Shown here piece by piece: positions 16,118 to 25,524 of a stretch of 63,289 bases of DNA. Every line of letters starts with the position of its first letter. Positions within the stretch are counted from its first letter, which is position 1. The translations under genes were made by a program, and so were the position numbers. The notes beneath the pieces were generated by a model. The model saw only the letters and a program-made list of their open reading frames with translations. It made no database searches and was not told the DNA's origin. This stretch comes from NIOZ-UU35 sp964344175 (GTDB lineage Bacteria; Chloroflexota; Anaerolineae; Anaerolineales; UBA11858). The DNA is taken from the NCBI GenBank assembly GCA_964344175.1, contig CAYFMI010000012.1:1-63289 (forward strand). Reading direction: 5' to 3'.

Positions 16118-17053
16118 ATGCAGATCTTAGTATCTATCATTACGCCCTCTTTCAATCAAGCCCATTTTTTAGAAGCTACCATCCGTTCGGTGCTGGCGCA
16201 AGATTATGCCAATATCGAATATATTGTGGTAGATGGCGGATCGACCGATGGCAGTGTGGAGATCATCGAAAAATATGCCGATCAATTAGCGTGGTGGGTC
16301 TCCGAACCCGATGGGGGGCAGGCCGACGCCATCAACAAGGGGTTTCGGCGCGCCCGCGGCGATATTGTGGCCTGGCTAAACTCGGATGATGCCTATTTTC
16401 CTGGGGCGCTATCTTCTGCCGTTGAAATACTCCGTAAGAACCCGGATCTCGGTTTAGTATATGGCGATGTACTCTCAGTCGATGAGGCCGGGCAGCCCAT
16501 TCATCTTCAGACGTTTAAGCCCTATACCCTGCAAGATTTGATGACTTTTCGCATTATCAGCCAGCCGGGGGTGTTTATGCGCCGCGCGGCCTGGGAATTG
16601 GCAGGGCCGCTCGATTTGAGTTTTCAATTTCTTCTCGATCATCATCTCTGGTTGCGTATCGCCGCAGCCTGGCCAATGGAATATCTGCCCCATACGTTGG
16701 CGCGTGCCAGTTATCATCCATTGGCAAAGAACGTCGCCCAGGCGGCCCGGTTTGGGGAAGAAGCCTTTCGACTGGTGGCCTGGATGCAAAAGCAAGATAA
16801 CTTGCGCCAGATTTTCGATGCAAATCGCAGGCGCATTTTTGGGGGCGCCCACCGCCTGGATGCTTATTACCAAATCGAGGCCGGCCACTTTATGGCCGGT
16901 ATTCGGGCCTATGCGCGCTCGGCTCGCCGGGTTCCGATGGTTGTGCTGACGGACTGGCGGCGAGTGCTCTACGCGCTTTCAGGGCTTGTCGGGTTTCACC
17001 GGTTAGCACAAAGGTATCGCGACCGGCATCGCAGAGAATTAGCCAATACGTAA
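16118..17053 (+). CDS. Family 2 glycosyltransferase, tandem copy 1
   Basis: A 311-residue GT-A transferase: VSIITPSFNQAHFLEATI, VVDGGSTDGS, LNSDDAY as the DxD-like metal site, and a C-terminal region with LDHHLWLRIA. Start ATG 16118 is used because the upstream in-frame codons (from 16076) are coded by a spacer repeat. It is clearly paralogous to the next gene, with near-identical motifs over the first 110 residues; the C-terminal halves differ, suggesting altered acceptor use. The intergenic gap is two bases. Confidence 0.86.
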   Translation: MQILVSIITPSFNQAHFLEATIRSVLAQDYANIEYIVVDGGSTDGSVEIIEKYADQLAWWVSEPDGGQADAINKGFRRARGDIVAWLNSDDAYFPGALSSAVEILRKNPDLGLVYGDVLSVDEAGQPIHLQTFKPYTLQDLMTFRIISQPGVFMRRAAWELAGPLDLSFQFLLDHHLWLRIAAAWPMEYLPHTLARASYHPLAKNVAQAARFGEEAFRLVAWMQKQDNLRQIFDANRRRIFGGAHRLDAYYQIEAGHFMAGIRAYARSARRVPMVVLTDWRRVLYALSGLVGFHRLAQRYRDRHRRELANT

Positions 17054-17055
17054 AC

Positions 17056-17832
17056 ATGAGAGCATATCCATTAGTTAGTATTATTACCCCGTCTTTTAAT
17101 CAAGCGCAATATCTCGAAGCGACCATGCTATCGGTGTTGGAGCAAGATTACCCCCACATTGAATATATTGTCGTGGACGGAGCTTCAACCGATGGCAGCG
17201 TCGAGATCATCCAGAAATATGCCGACCGTTTGGCCTGGTGGGTCTCTGAACCCGATGCCGGGCAGACCGCGGCCATCAATAAAGGTTTTGCCCAGGCAAA
17301 GGGCGTTATCCTCGCCTACATTAACTCTGATGACACCTACAACCCTGGGGCGGTCACCGAAGCAGTTGAATTTCTAACGCAAAACCCTGCTGTGGGGTTA
17401 GTATATGGCGAGGCCGATTTTATCGACGCTCAGGGTAATGTTATTGGTCATTTTAATGCCCAACAAACCAGTCTGGGGCGTCTGCGCCGCGGCGGCGTGT
17501 ATATTCCGCAGCAAGCCGCTTTTTGGCGGGCGGATCTGTGGCAGCAAGTTGGCCCTCTCGACGTGAGTTTCTATTTCGCCATGGACTATGACCTGTGGGT
17601 ACGTCTGGCCGGTGTGTCCGAAATCCGCTACCTGCCGGGTCGCCGATGGGCCAACTTCCGCCTGCATGATGATGCCAAAACCATCGCCGCTGACGAACGC
17701 TGCTGGCCCGAAATGCTGCGTATTCACCGTCGTGACGGTGGACGCCGGTTCTCGTGGATTTATTTGCGCTATTACGCCCGTCGCTTGCTGGCCCCGCTAA
17801 TTAACTGGCAGCGAAGGCAAAAATTTCGCTAG
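17056..17832 (+). CDS. Family 2 glycosyltransferase, tandem copy 2
   Basis: A 258-residue GT-A transferase with VSIITPSFNQAQYLEATM, VVDGASTDGS, YINSDDTYNPGA and MDYDLWVRLA. It shares long stretches with the preceding gene (such as EYIVVDG and LAWWVSEPD), so the pair arose by tandem duplication. It is about 50 residues shorter at the C-terminus than copy 1. Confidence 0.86.
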   Translation: MRAYPLVSIITPSFNQAQYLEATMLSVLEQDYPHIEYIVVDGASTDGSVEIIQKYADRLAWWVSEPDAGQTAAINKGFAQAKGVILAYINSDDTYNPGAVTEAVEFLTQNPAVGLVYGEADFIDAQGNVIGHFNAQQTSLGRLRRGGVYIPQQAAFWRADLWQQVGPLDVSFYFAMDYDLWVRLAGVSEIRYLPGRRWANFRLHDDAKTIAADERCWPEMLRIHRRDGGRRFSWIYLRYYARRLLAPLINWQRRQKFR

Positions 17833-17939
17833 CTGTTTTATGTAGGTTCTTTTGCGATAACGGCCCTATGCCATCGTCCTTCGAGTGCGTTGCATTTCGC
17901 TAAGGATGCAAACTATCAAGATGGCAACTTAGGGCGTTG

Positions 17940-17995
17940 ACCACAGAGGCACAAAGACACGAAGAAAAAACTTTGTGCCTTTGTGTCTTTGCGGT
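17940..17995. repeat. CACAAAGACAC-type inverted repeat
   Basis: Arms at 17940-17964 and 17971-17995 pair over 25 positions with five mismatches, all transitions. It belongs to the family seen at 9298-9347 and 27975-28026 and fills part of the 209-bp spacer between two glycosyltransferase genes. Confidence 0.7.
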
Positions 17996-18006
17996 TAAGG
18001 AGATGA

Positions 18007-18035
18007 TTTACAATTTTCTTTTCTCCATTTACTAT
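18007..18035 (+). promoter_or_regulatory. Candidate promoter, leaderless type
   Basis: TTTACA at 18007-18012 and TACTAT at 18030-18035 are spaced by 17 bases. The ATG of the large transferase follows 6 bases after the -10 box with no Shine-Dalgarno between, so the transcript would start at or just before the start codon. Confidence 0.5.
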
Positions 18036-18041
18036 TGACGA

Positions 18042-21000
18042 ATGACCCTCAACCACGAACGCAAAAAATGGGACGATTTCTATGCTTCAATGCCGGATGA
18101 GGCTTTCGAAGACGCGTACACGCGCCAGTTCCGCGCCGAATTTACAACCCTGGTGAGAGAACTGCTTCCTGAGGGCGGGTGCATACTCGAAGCCGGTTGC
18201 GGAGCGGGGGAGCAAAGCCTGGCTTTGGCGCAAAAAGGGTTTGAGGTCACCCTGCTCGATTTCTCATCCGAAGCGCTGGCGCGTGCCCGGGCGCGCTTTG
18301 CGCGTGCTGATCTCACGGCAGACTTTGTCTTTGCCGATGCCTTCCAGCCCGGCCCCAGAGAATTCGATCTGGTGTTCAACGCAGGGGTGCTAGAGCATTA
18401 CAATTTTTCGCAGCAAGTAAATTTGCTGCGTGCCATGTCCAGCCGCAGCCGCAGATACGTGATGGCACTCATCCCCAACGCCCAAAACTATTGGTACTGG
18501 TTGTGGCGTGCCCAAAAATTGAGCCAAAATATGTGGCCGTTTGGCAAAGAAATTCCTGCGTATGACTTGGGCCACGTCTTCCAGGCTTCCGGGGTGAACT
18601 ATTTGGGGAGTGCGCATCTGGGCACAAGTTGGACGGGGAATTTTATTGATGGCCTGGAAGGAATTTCGCCTGAACTTAAGGGGTTATTAATTGATATTCA
18701 CCAGGCCGGGATGATCTCTGCCGCGCAGACAAGTTATTTGATAGCAGGCCTGGGGACAGTAGATGAAGCCCCTGCACCCGCGCGCTGGGACATAGCCCCG
18801 AAGCAAGCGCTTGCCCCCGAAGTGGAATCGCTGACTGCAGCCCTGGCTGACGCGTTGGCCTTGCAAGTGGAAGCCCGTCGTGCAACCGAAATCCAACGCA
18901 CAGAATTTTTGGCTCAAATTGCCGATCTGCGCGAGCAGCTCCAACATAATCGGCAGGGTCACACCCAGGCATTGCTGGCGCGTGTGCAGGAAATCGAGCG
19001 CCAAAGCGCGGCCAACCTGGCGCAGAAAATTCAACAACTTGAGGCCGAAAGCCTTGAGTACGTCCGTCAGATTGAAGAGCGCGGCGCGAGGCAACTGGCC
19101 GAACGTCTTGACGAACTTGAACGCCGCAAAGATGCAGCTCTGCTTGAATTAGAACGCCAGCATGAAGTTGCATTCATTGAAAAACTTAAAGAAATTGAGC
19201 TTCAGCAGGTTTTCGACTATACCGGCCTGATCCGGCAGATGGAGCATGACCATACCGGTGTGTTGGTGAACAAGAATCTAGAGATCGCTCATCTGCGAGA
19301 GCAGCTGGATGCCCTTCGTCCATATCCCGCCCTGGGGCGGCGCGCGAAAATCCGTGCCTGGGGGCGAAGGTTATTCATTCAGGCAGGGTTACTCCCTGTG
19401 CTTAAGCGTATCCGCCACCGTTTTCGCAAGCGGGTTCTCTCCAAAATTCGTGAGCCGGAGATCGCCTATCATCCACCGGTACAGTTAGGGCATCCGGATG
19501 TGCCGCCGGAGCGGCGGGTGGTGATCTTGACGTACACGTTTTTTGATTTTGACGGCAACAAGATGTATGCAGGCGGGGCCGAGCGCTATGTGCTAGAGTT
19601 GGCCGGGTTGGTCCGTGAGTTGGGTTATACGCCTGAGGTATACCAATGCGGCAATGGCTTTTGGACGCGCTACTACCGCGATTTGCGCGTCACCGGGATT
19701 GATGTTGGGGGTGATGCGGCGCGTTTGCCAGGTGAGTTTTCTCGCCTGCCTCATGCCGCTGCCCTGACGATATTCTCCCCCTTTTCGTTGGCTGTGCCGG
19801 TGGAGGGCGCTGCGCTGGGCATTAGTCATGGCGTGTTTTGGGATTATCGCGATTTTCAAATGAACCTTCCCGCTATGCAAACGGTGATGGATGCTTGCCG
19901 ACATTTGGATACGATTATCTCGGTGGACACCAATACAATTAATTGGGCGCGGGCCAACATGGCAAACCTGGTGGATAAATTTATCTACGTGCCCAATTTT
20001 GTAGATGTGACGAAATTTAAACCCTCACCCCAACGCCCATCTCCCACTGGGAGAGGGGCCGGGGGGGAGACCATCGCCATCCTGTACCCCCGCCGACTGT
20101 ACCCCCCGCGCGGGTTTTGGCTGGTGGCCGAAATTTTGCCCGAAATTTTGGACGCTTACCCTCAGGCGGCCTTTTCTTTCGTAGGCCAGGCCGACCGGGC
20201 CGAAGCCGCGCATGTCGAAATGCTGATGGCCCGCTATCCGGAGCGCGTGCGTTGGGAGGCGCTAACGCCCCAGGCCATGCCTGCCGCTTACCAGCAGGCG
20301 CAAATCGCCCTGATTCCGACCGTACACAGCGAAGGAACTTCACTCTCGTGCCTGGAAGCGCTGGCCGCGGGCAATGCCGTGATTGCCACAAACGTGGGCG
20401 GGCTGCCCAATCTGGTGATCAACGGCTATAACGGCCTGCTGATCGAACCAACCGCTCCGGCGCTAGAACGCGCCCTGCGGCAATTGTTGGACGATGCTGA
20501 GATGCGCGCTCAATTGGGGGGGCGCGGGCGTGAGGTGGCAAAATCGTTCTCGTTAGCGCGCTGGCGCAATGCCTGGATGAATCGGCTGCATCAAGGGCTT
20601 CCGCCGCTTGATACTGCTGTACCACGCCTGCCTGTGGTTTATTTTCCCCCCGCACCGGGGATTACCTGGGAGGGAATCCAACAGCGCCCGCATCACCTTG
20701 CCTTGCAGCTAGCCCGGTCGGGGATTGAGACCTTTTGGCACGATCCACAGCGACGCGGCGACAGCCCGCATCCCTTGTTGCATATTCTTGCCCCGGAGGA
20801 TGATGTTTACCTGAAGGGTGCAGTAGTGATGATTTACTACCCATACCATTATCCGCGCCTGGCAGCGGATGACCAATTCTCTGTGTTTTATGATGTCCTC
20901 GATGATGTCAGCATTCACGCCGCATCGGATCACGCTCAAAAGCTGCCGCCGGGGCAGCGGGCAGTGGATTATCATCAAAAACTGCTTGCCGAAGCCGATG

Positions 21001-21644
21001 TCGTGCTGACTTCGTCCGAAGTGCTGTATCAGCGTTTGCGCGCCCAGCGCCCAGACGCGTTGCTGGTTCCCAATGGAGTGGATTTGACTCATTTCGCGTT
21101 TAGCGAAGCCCCGGCGAATTCGGCCCCTGTTATGGGTTTTCACGGCGCAATTGCCGAGTGGTTTGATCTCGATTTGTTGGTCAAAGTCGCCCGCCTGCGC
21201 CCAAATTACCAATTCCGATTGATTGGCCCGGCCTCGATCTCGCTTGATGCATTGACAAATTTACCCAATATGACACAGCGTGGCCCGATAGCTTACGAGA
21301 AAATTCCTGCCCAGATCGCCCGTTTTGATGTCGGTATATTGCCTTTCAAAATCAACCAACTTACCCATGCCGTGCGCCCACTCAAAGCGCTGGAATATTT
21401 GGCAATGGGTGTACCGGTGGTTGCCACGCCGCTAAAAGAACTTTTGGCCTGGCCGGGCGTATTCACCGCCGCCACCCCTGAGCAATTTGCCAACGCGCTC
21501 GACCAGGCATGGACCGCCCGCCGTGCGCTCCGTGACGATGAAGAAGTGGGGGCGTTTGTCGAATCCGCCGATTGGGAACAAGCCACGCGCCCATTGATCG
21601 ATGCAGTCAAAAAGATCTTTCAGGGTGCAGACACGCAAGCTTAA
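18042..21644 (+). CDS. Methyltransferase/coiled-coil/GT4/GT4 multidomain protein
   Basis: A 1200-residue cytoplasmic protein. Residues 1-230: class I SAM-dependent methyltransferase with ILEAGCGAGEQS near 48 and LVFNAGVLEHYN. Residues about 255-430: charged heptad-rich coiled coil (many EIQR, LERR and LREQL repeats). Residues about 490-850: GT4-type glycosyltransferase with YAGGAERYV, LYPRRLYPPRGF and GTSLSCLEALAAGNAVIA. Residues 870-1195: a second GT4-like domain with QQRPHHLALQLA and LKALEYLAMGVPVVATPL. The layout recalls chain-length or terminator enzymes such as WbdD/WbdA that combine methyl capping, a coiled-coil ruler and glycosyl transfer, which fits the ABC exporter at 23891-25508. 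Residues 661-676 are coded by an inserted repeat (20023-20070). Confidence 0.85.
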   Translation: MTLNHERKKWDDFYASMPDEAFEDAYTRQFRAEFTTLVRELLPEGGCILEAGCGAGEQSLALAQKGFEVTLLDFSSEALARARARFARADLTADFVFADAFQPGPREFDLVFNAGVLEHYNFSQQVNLLRAMSSRSRRYVMALIPNAQNYWYWLWRAQKLSQNMWPFGKEIPAYDLGHVFQASGVNYLGSAHLGTSWTGNFIDGLEGISPELKGLLIDIHQAGMISAAQTSYLIAGLGTVDEAPAPARWDIAPKQALAPEVESLTAALADALALQVEARRATEIQRTEFLAQIADLREQLQHNRQGHTQALLARVQEIERQSAANLAQKIQQLEAESLEYVRQIEERGARQLAERLDELERRKDAALLELERQHEVAFIEKLKEIELQQVFDYTGLIRQMEHDHTGVLVNKNLEIAHLREQLDALRPYPALGRRAKIRAWGRRLFIQAGLLPVLKRIRHRFRKRVLSKIREPEIAYHPPVQLGHPDVPPERRVVILTYTFFDFDGNKMYAGGAERYVLELAGLVRELGYTPEVYQCGNGFWTRYYRDLRVTGIDVGGDAARLPGEFSRLPHAAALTIFSPFSLAVPVEGAALGISHGVFWDYRDFQMNLPAMQTVMDACRHLDTIISVDTNTINWARANMANLVDKFIYVPNFVDVTKFKPSPQRPSPTGRGAGGETIAILYPRRLYPPRGFWLVAEILPEILDAYPQAAFSFVGQADRAEAAHVEMLMARYPERVRWEALTPQAMPAAYQQAQIALIPTVHSEGTSLSCLEALAAGNAVIATNVGGLPNLVINGYNGLLIEPTAPALERALRQLLDDAEMRAQLGGRGREVAKSFSLARWRNAWMNRLHQGLPPLDTAVPRLPVVYFPPAPGITWEGIQQRPHHLALQLARSGIETFWHDPQRRGDSPHPLLHILAPEDDVYLKGAVVMIYYPYHYPRLAADDQFSVFYDVLDDVSIHAASDHAQKLPPGQRAVDYHQKLLAEADVVLTSSEVLYQRLRAQRPDALLVPNGVDLTHFAFSEAPANSAPVMGFHGAIAEWFDLDLLVKVARLRPNYQFRLIGPASISLDALTNLPNMTQRGPIAYEKIPAQIARFDVGILPFKINQLTHAVRPLKALEYLAMGVPVVATPLKELLAWPGVFTAATPEQFANALDQAWTARRALRDDEEVGAFVESADWEQATRPLIDAVKKIFQGADTQA
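20023..20070. repeat. Intergenic-type repeat inserted in frame in a coding sequence
   Basis: A CCCTCACCCCAACGCCCATC-type sequence followed by CTCCCACTGGGAG and a G-rich tail. This family is normally intergenic in many bacteria. Here it is translated as PSPQRPSPTGRGAGGE inside the first GT4 domain, between KF and TIAILYPRRL, and keeps the frame. Confidence 0.75.
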
Positions 21645-21677
21645 CCATGTACGCTGTTCATTTGTATCTTTGTGCCA

Positions 21678-23852
21678 ATGGCTAATTCCTGGGTGTTGCG
21701 AGTGAGAATTCAAGTTGGCATCATCGGCATCGTTTTCGGTTTGCTGTTGAGCAGCTTTATGGCCTGGCAGACCTTTTTGCAGCCGCGTGCGCCATTTGCA
21801 TCGTACGCGGGTGACCGCCTGATTGCACTGATCTACCTGCTGATCTTTCTCGTTGCGGGCCTCCTGACGTTCTTCAACGGCGGGCGCGTGCTGCGCATCG
21901 TTGCCTGCGCCCTTGCCGGAACGCTGATCTTTGTTGCCGCCCGCAGTCCAGAAATTGCCATCAGCCTGCTCTTGTTGACCTGGATACTGGGGCTGAGTTG
22001 GGGGATGGGGCGGCTGCTCTTCAAGCGGATCGCGCCCCGCGACCGCGTTTCTGTACCTGAAGGGGAAATTCTCTCTCTGGCCCTGGGATGGGGCGCGCTC
22101 ATGGTGCTGATGCTGCTCCTTGGCGTGGTTGGCCTCTATGTGCGCGAAATTCTCTATGGAGTGTTGGGTATCCTCAGTGGGGTGGTAATTTTCTTATACT
22201 ACAAAAGCGCGCAAATATCGCAAACGATCAAGCGCTTTTCTCCACGTTTGCGCGCCCGCTCAATGGATCAGCAACTCCCCGCTTCGCTGGCACTCTATCT
22301 GATGGTTATTCTGGCCGCGGGGAATTTTCTGTGGGCATTAGCCCCTGCCGTGCGTTATGATGCCCTTAGCTACCATCTCGCCGCACCCATGCGATACCTT
22401 AACGCCGGACGAATGATTGAACTCCCGGAATCGTCCCAGAGTTATTCGGCACAGTATGGCGAAATGCTCTATACGGCTGCGCTGGGGCTTGGAGAGCAGC
22501 CATTGCCCACTTTGCTCAATTTCACTGCCGGGCTGCTGCTGGCTGCACAGACCTATTTCATCGGCAGAAAATTGGGCAATCACACCACCGGCCTGATCGC
22601 CGCAGTACTGCTTTATTCGCTGCCCATCATCGGGAGCGAATCGGCCACCGCGTATACCGATATTTTTGTAGCTGTTTTTGTCACAGCCGTTATCCAGATT
22701 TTCCTGCATTGGCGCGAGAAACCCGAAAACCATTGCTTATTGCTCATGGGCATTTTCTCCGGCCTGGCGCTGGGGACGAAGCTGAATGCTCTCTTCTTGC
22801 TGTTGCCTATCTGGGTGTGGGCGTTCATCTCAGAGATACGGTCTTCACAGATAAAAAGCACAGTACTGTGGGCCGCGTGTCGCCGTGTTTTCTTCATGGG
22901 GCTGCCCGCATTATTGTTATGGATACCCTGGCTACTGCGCGATTACCTTTGGACGGGCAACCCCATCTTCCCGAATTACAACCAACTCTTTCACAGTCCC
23001 AACTGGTTTGATACATCGTTTTTCCGCATTCAACCCACGCGGGGGATCGCCCTGCGGATGTTAGCTTTCCCCTGGATGGGAATTATCGACTCCTATCGCT
23101 ATTATCACGAAGCGCCGGGCGCTGTATTGGGAGCTATCCCCTTGTTGGGGCTGCCCTGGTTGTATCGGGTCAGTGCATTGTGGGGGTGGTCGGTGAGTGG
23201 GTTGGCTGCGCTGGTGATGATATTCGCCTACGGCGGGAGTGCCCGCTATGTGTTGCCCTTGTTGCCCCTCGTGAGCGCGCTGGCGGCAATAAATATAGGC
23301 GAGTTGCTTTCCACCGCCGGTTTTTTAAACACCAATGTGCCTCGTGCTAAAAAGAACCCACGTCGACTTGTACAATATGCGCTTTTGACATTATGTTTGG
23401 TTTATCTTTTTTCGACACGGCTGGCCTTCACCGTGCGTTGGTGGGAGATTCCGGAACGCTACCCGGTGGGTATCTGGATGGGGACCGAGACTCAGGCCGA
23501 GTTTGTTCATCGTATTCTACCGGTCTATGGAGCATTCGAGTTCCTTGACCAACAGGGGCAGTTCAAGGTATTCTCGGTGGGGAATGAGCTGCGTCTGTAT
23601 ACCAATTCTGCAATCTATGGCCCGCTCTTTTCGAAGGAGGCTTACGAATTGCTGCACACCTCCGAGACGCCTGCCGCACTGGCAGAGAATTTAGCGCAAA
23701 ACGAGTATGACTACATCTTGCTCTTTCCCCCGGAGGTAGCGCACCGCCCTGAGGTTTACGCCTCACCAGCCCTGAGCGAAGAATTCTTCAACCAGTTCAC
23801 GACGCAGGTCTATGCTCAAAGGGACGTATATCTCTATGCGCTCAACCCTTAA
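21678..23852 (+). CDS. GT39-like polytopic glycosyltransferase
   Basis: A 724-residue integral membrane protein with around 15 hydrophobic helices. The loop AVRYDALSYHLAAPMRY near residue 225 holds the Asp of GT39-like transferases. The C-terminal 130 residues are soluble. Start ATG 21678 is preferred over GTG 21672. It probably adds a sugar from a polyprenyl-phosphate donor on the outer face of the membrane. It precedes the exporter genes. Confidence 0.75.
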   Translation: MANSWVLRVRIQVGIIGIVFGLLLSSFMAWQTFLQPRAPFASYAGDRLIALIYLLIFLVAGLLTFFNGGRVLRIVACALAGTLIFVAARSPEIAISLLLLTWILGLSWGMGRLLFKRIAPRDRVSVPEGEILSLALGWGALMVLMLLLGVVGLYVREILYGVLGILSGVVIFLYYKSAQISQTIKRFSPRLRARSMDQQLPASLALYLMVILAAGNFLWALAPAVRYDALSYHLAAPMRYLNAGRMIELPESSQSYSAQYGEMLYTAALGLGEQPLPTLLNFTAGLLLAAQTYFIGRKLGNHTTGLIAAVLLYSLPIIGSESATAYTDIFVAVFVTAVIQIFLHWREKPENHCLLLMGIFSGLALGTKLNALFLLLPIWVWAFISEIRSSQIKSTVLWAACRRVFFMGLPALLLWIPWLLRDYLWTGNPIFPNYNQLFHSPNWFDTSFFRIQPTRGIALRMLAFPWMGIIDSYRYYHEAPGAVLGAIPLLGLPWLYRVSALWGWSVSGLAALVMIFAYGGSARYVLPLLPLVSALAAINIGELLSTAGFLNTNVPRAKKNPRRLVQYALLTLCLVYLFSTRLAFTVRWWEIPERYPVGIWMGTETQAEFVHRILPVYGAFEFLDQQGQFKVFSVGNELRLYTNSAIYGPLFSKEAYELLHTSETPAALAENLAQNEYDYILLFPPEVAHRPEVYASPALSEEFFNQFTTQVYAQRDVYLYALNP

Positions 23853-23890
23853 AAATCACGACAAAGATCGCCGGGTGATATATTTTTCGA

Positions 23891-24703
23891 ATGGCCTACT
23901 ACGATTCATCTAGCACACCCTCTCCCCTGATTGAAGAAATTCGTGCCCTGGTAGAATACCGCGAATTAGTGGTGCAGTTCGTTGCCCGGTCGGTGAAGAC
24001 GCGCTATAAACGATCGCTTCTGGGGGTGGTCTGGACGCTGCTCAATCCATTGCTGACCATGCTGGTGCTGACGGTGGTCTTCTCACAATTATTCCGCTTC
24101 CAGATCGCCAATTTCCCGGTATATGTACTCAGCGGTCAGTTGGTGTGGATTTTCTTCTCCAGCACCACCAGCGCGGCCATGGGGGAGATGCTGTGGAGCG
24201 GTGAGTTACTCAAACGTATTTATGTGCCTAAATCTGTTTTTGCGGTTGCCGCGATTGGCACCGGGTTAATCAATTTACTGGTTTCGTTGCTGCCTTTGTT
24301 GGTCATTGCCCTGGTGTTGGAGATGCGGCTGACCCCGGCGTTGCTGGCCTGGTTTCCGGCGGTGTTGTTGCTGGCGATGTTCTCGCTGGGTTTGGGATTA
24401 CTGTTGGCTGCGGCGACGGTCTATTTTGCCGATATGTTGCCGGTCTTTAATGTGCTGTTGACGATTTGGCTTTATGCCACACCGGTGATATACCCGCCGG
24501 AGATTATCCCTGCTCAGTGGCATTGGATGATCCGCTTCAACCCGCTCTATTATCTGGTGGAAATATTCCGCCGTCCATTGATGGATGGTCTCGTGCCGGG
24601 CTGGGATTTTTGGCTCCCGGCGTTGGGATTCGCCCTGGGGGCTTTACTATGTGGCGGGTTGGTTTTTACCTGGCGGGCAGATGAATATGCCTATCGTTTG
24701 TGA
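23891..24703 (+). CDS. ABC-2 type polysaccharide exporter permease (Wzm/TagG-like)
   Basis: A 270-residue permease with six hydrophobic helices and the family start LVEYRELVVQFVARSVKTRY and YKRSLLGVVWTLLNP. Together with the ATPase at 24777 it should export a completed lipid-linked polysaccharide across the cytoplasmic membrane. A TATATT box lies 6 bases before the ATG. Its last codons and stop lie in a perfect 22-bp palindrome (24689-24735), an unusual feature. Confidence 0.92.
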   Translation: MAYYDSSSTPSPLIEEIRALVEYRELVVQFVARSVKTRYKRSLLGVVWTLLNPLLTMLVLTVVFSQLFRFQIANFPVYVLSGQLVWIFFSSTTSAAMGEMLWSGELLKRIYVPKSVFAVAAIGTGLINLLVSLLPLLVIALVLEMRLTPALLAWFPAVLLLAMFSLGLGLLLAAATVYFADMLPVFNVLLTIWLYATPVIYPPEIIPAQWHWMIRFNPLYYLVEIFRRPLMDGLVPGWDFWLPALGFALGALLCGGLVFTWRADEYAYRL

Positions 24704-24735
24704 GGATGCCTAAGGCATCCTCACAAACGATAGGC
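24689..24735. repeat. Perfect 22-bp hairpin spanning the permease stop codon
   Basis: The arm at 24689-24710 is the exact reverse complement of 24714-24735, with TAA as a 3-base loop. The left arm includes the last codons (AYRL) and the TGA stop of the permease gene. There is no T-tract after it, so it is not a classic terminator. It could be a snap-back inverted duplication, an mRNA-stabilising hairpin setting the permease/ATPase ratio, or an assembly error. Confidence 0.85.
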
Positions 24736-24776
24736 CTTCGTTCCCAGGCTCATACATCCGAAAATCACGCCTGTAT

Positions 24777-25508
24777 ATGACTCCTGCAATTGACTTAAAG
24801 AACATCTCTGTTCAATACCGCCTGCCGCATGAGCGTCTCTCCGGCATTAAGGAATATGCTATCCGCTGGGTTCAGGGCGGTTTGCAGTACCATCAGTTTT
24901 GGGCGCTGCGTGATGTGAGCCTGGAGATTGAACCCGGTGAGAGTTTTGGTGTTGTAGGGCGTAACGGAGCCGGGAAAAGCACCCTGCTCAAAGTGATGGC
25001 TCGGGTGCTGAAGCCCTCTCAGGGGCGCGTGGTGATGTGCGGCCGCACCGCTCCGCTGCTGGAACTGGGAGCAGGGTTTCATCCGGAGTTGACCGGGCGC
25101 GAAAATATCTACCTCAATGGCGCCCTGATCGGTTTACCGCGCCGCCAAATTGCCGATCAATTCGACGCCATTGTGGATTTCGCCGAAATCGACGAGTTTA
25201 TCGAAGCGCCCTTGCGCACCTACTCTACGGGCATGGTAGCACGCTTGGGTTTTGCGGTGGCGACCAGCATCCGCCCAGAAATTTTGTTGATTGACGAAGT
25301 TCTCTCTGTGGGGGATGCTGCCTTTCAGGAGAAGTGTTTGGCGCGCATGCGTGCATTCCAGGTTCAGGGCACCACCATTGTACTGGTCTCGCACAGCATG
25401 GGGCACGTGCAGGCGTTTTGTCAACGCGCCCTGTGGTTAGAGAATAGCCGTGCAGCCGCGTTGGGGGACGTGGATGATGTGGTAACGCAGTATCTAGGAC
25501 CAGATTAG
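24777..25508 (+). CDS. ABC polysaccharide exporter ATP-binding protein (Wzt/TagH-like)
   Basis: A 243-residue ATPase: Walker A GRNGAGKST near residue 61, signature YSTGMVARLGF, Walker B ILLIDEVLSVGDAAF, and the family-typical APLLELGAGFHPELTGREN. It lacks the C-terminal carbohydrate-binding domain of longer Wzt proteins, so export should not need recognition of a capped chain end by this subunit. It works with the permease at 23891. Confidence 0.93.
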   Translation: MTPAIDLKNISVQYRLPHERLSGIKEYAIRWVQGGLQYHQFWALRDVSLEIEPGESFGVVGRNGAGKSTLLKVMARVLKPSQGRVVMCGRTAPLLELGAGFHPELTGRENIYLNGALIGLPRRQIADQFDAIVDFAEIDEFIEAPLRTYSTGMVARLGFAVATSIRPEILLIDEVLSVGDAAFQEKCLARMRAFQVQGTTIVLVSHSMGHVQAFCQRALWLENSRAAALGDVDDVVTQYLGPD

Positions 25509-25524
25509 GTGATTGGGCAATGAG

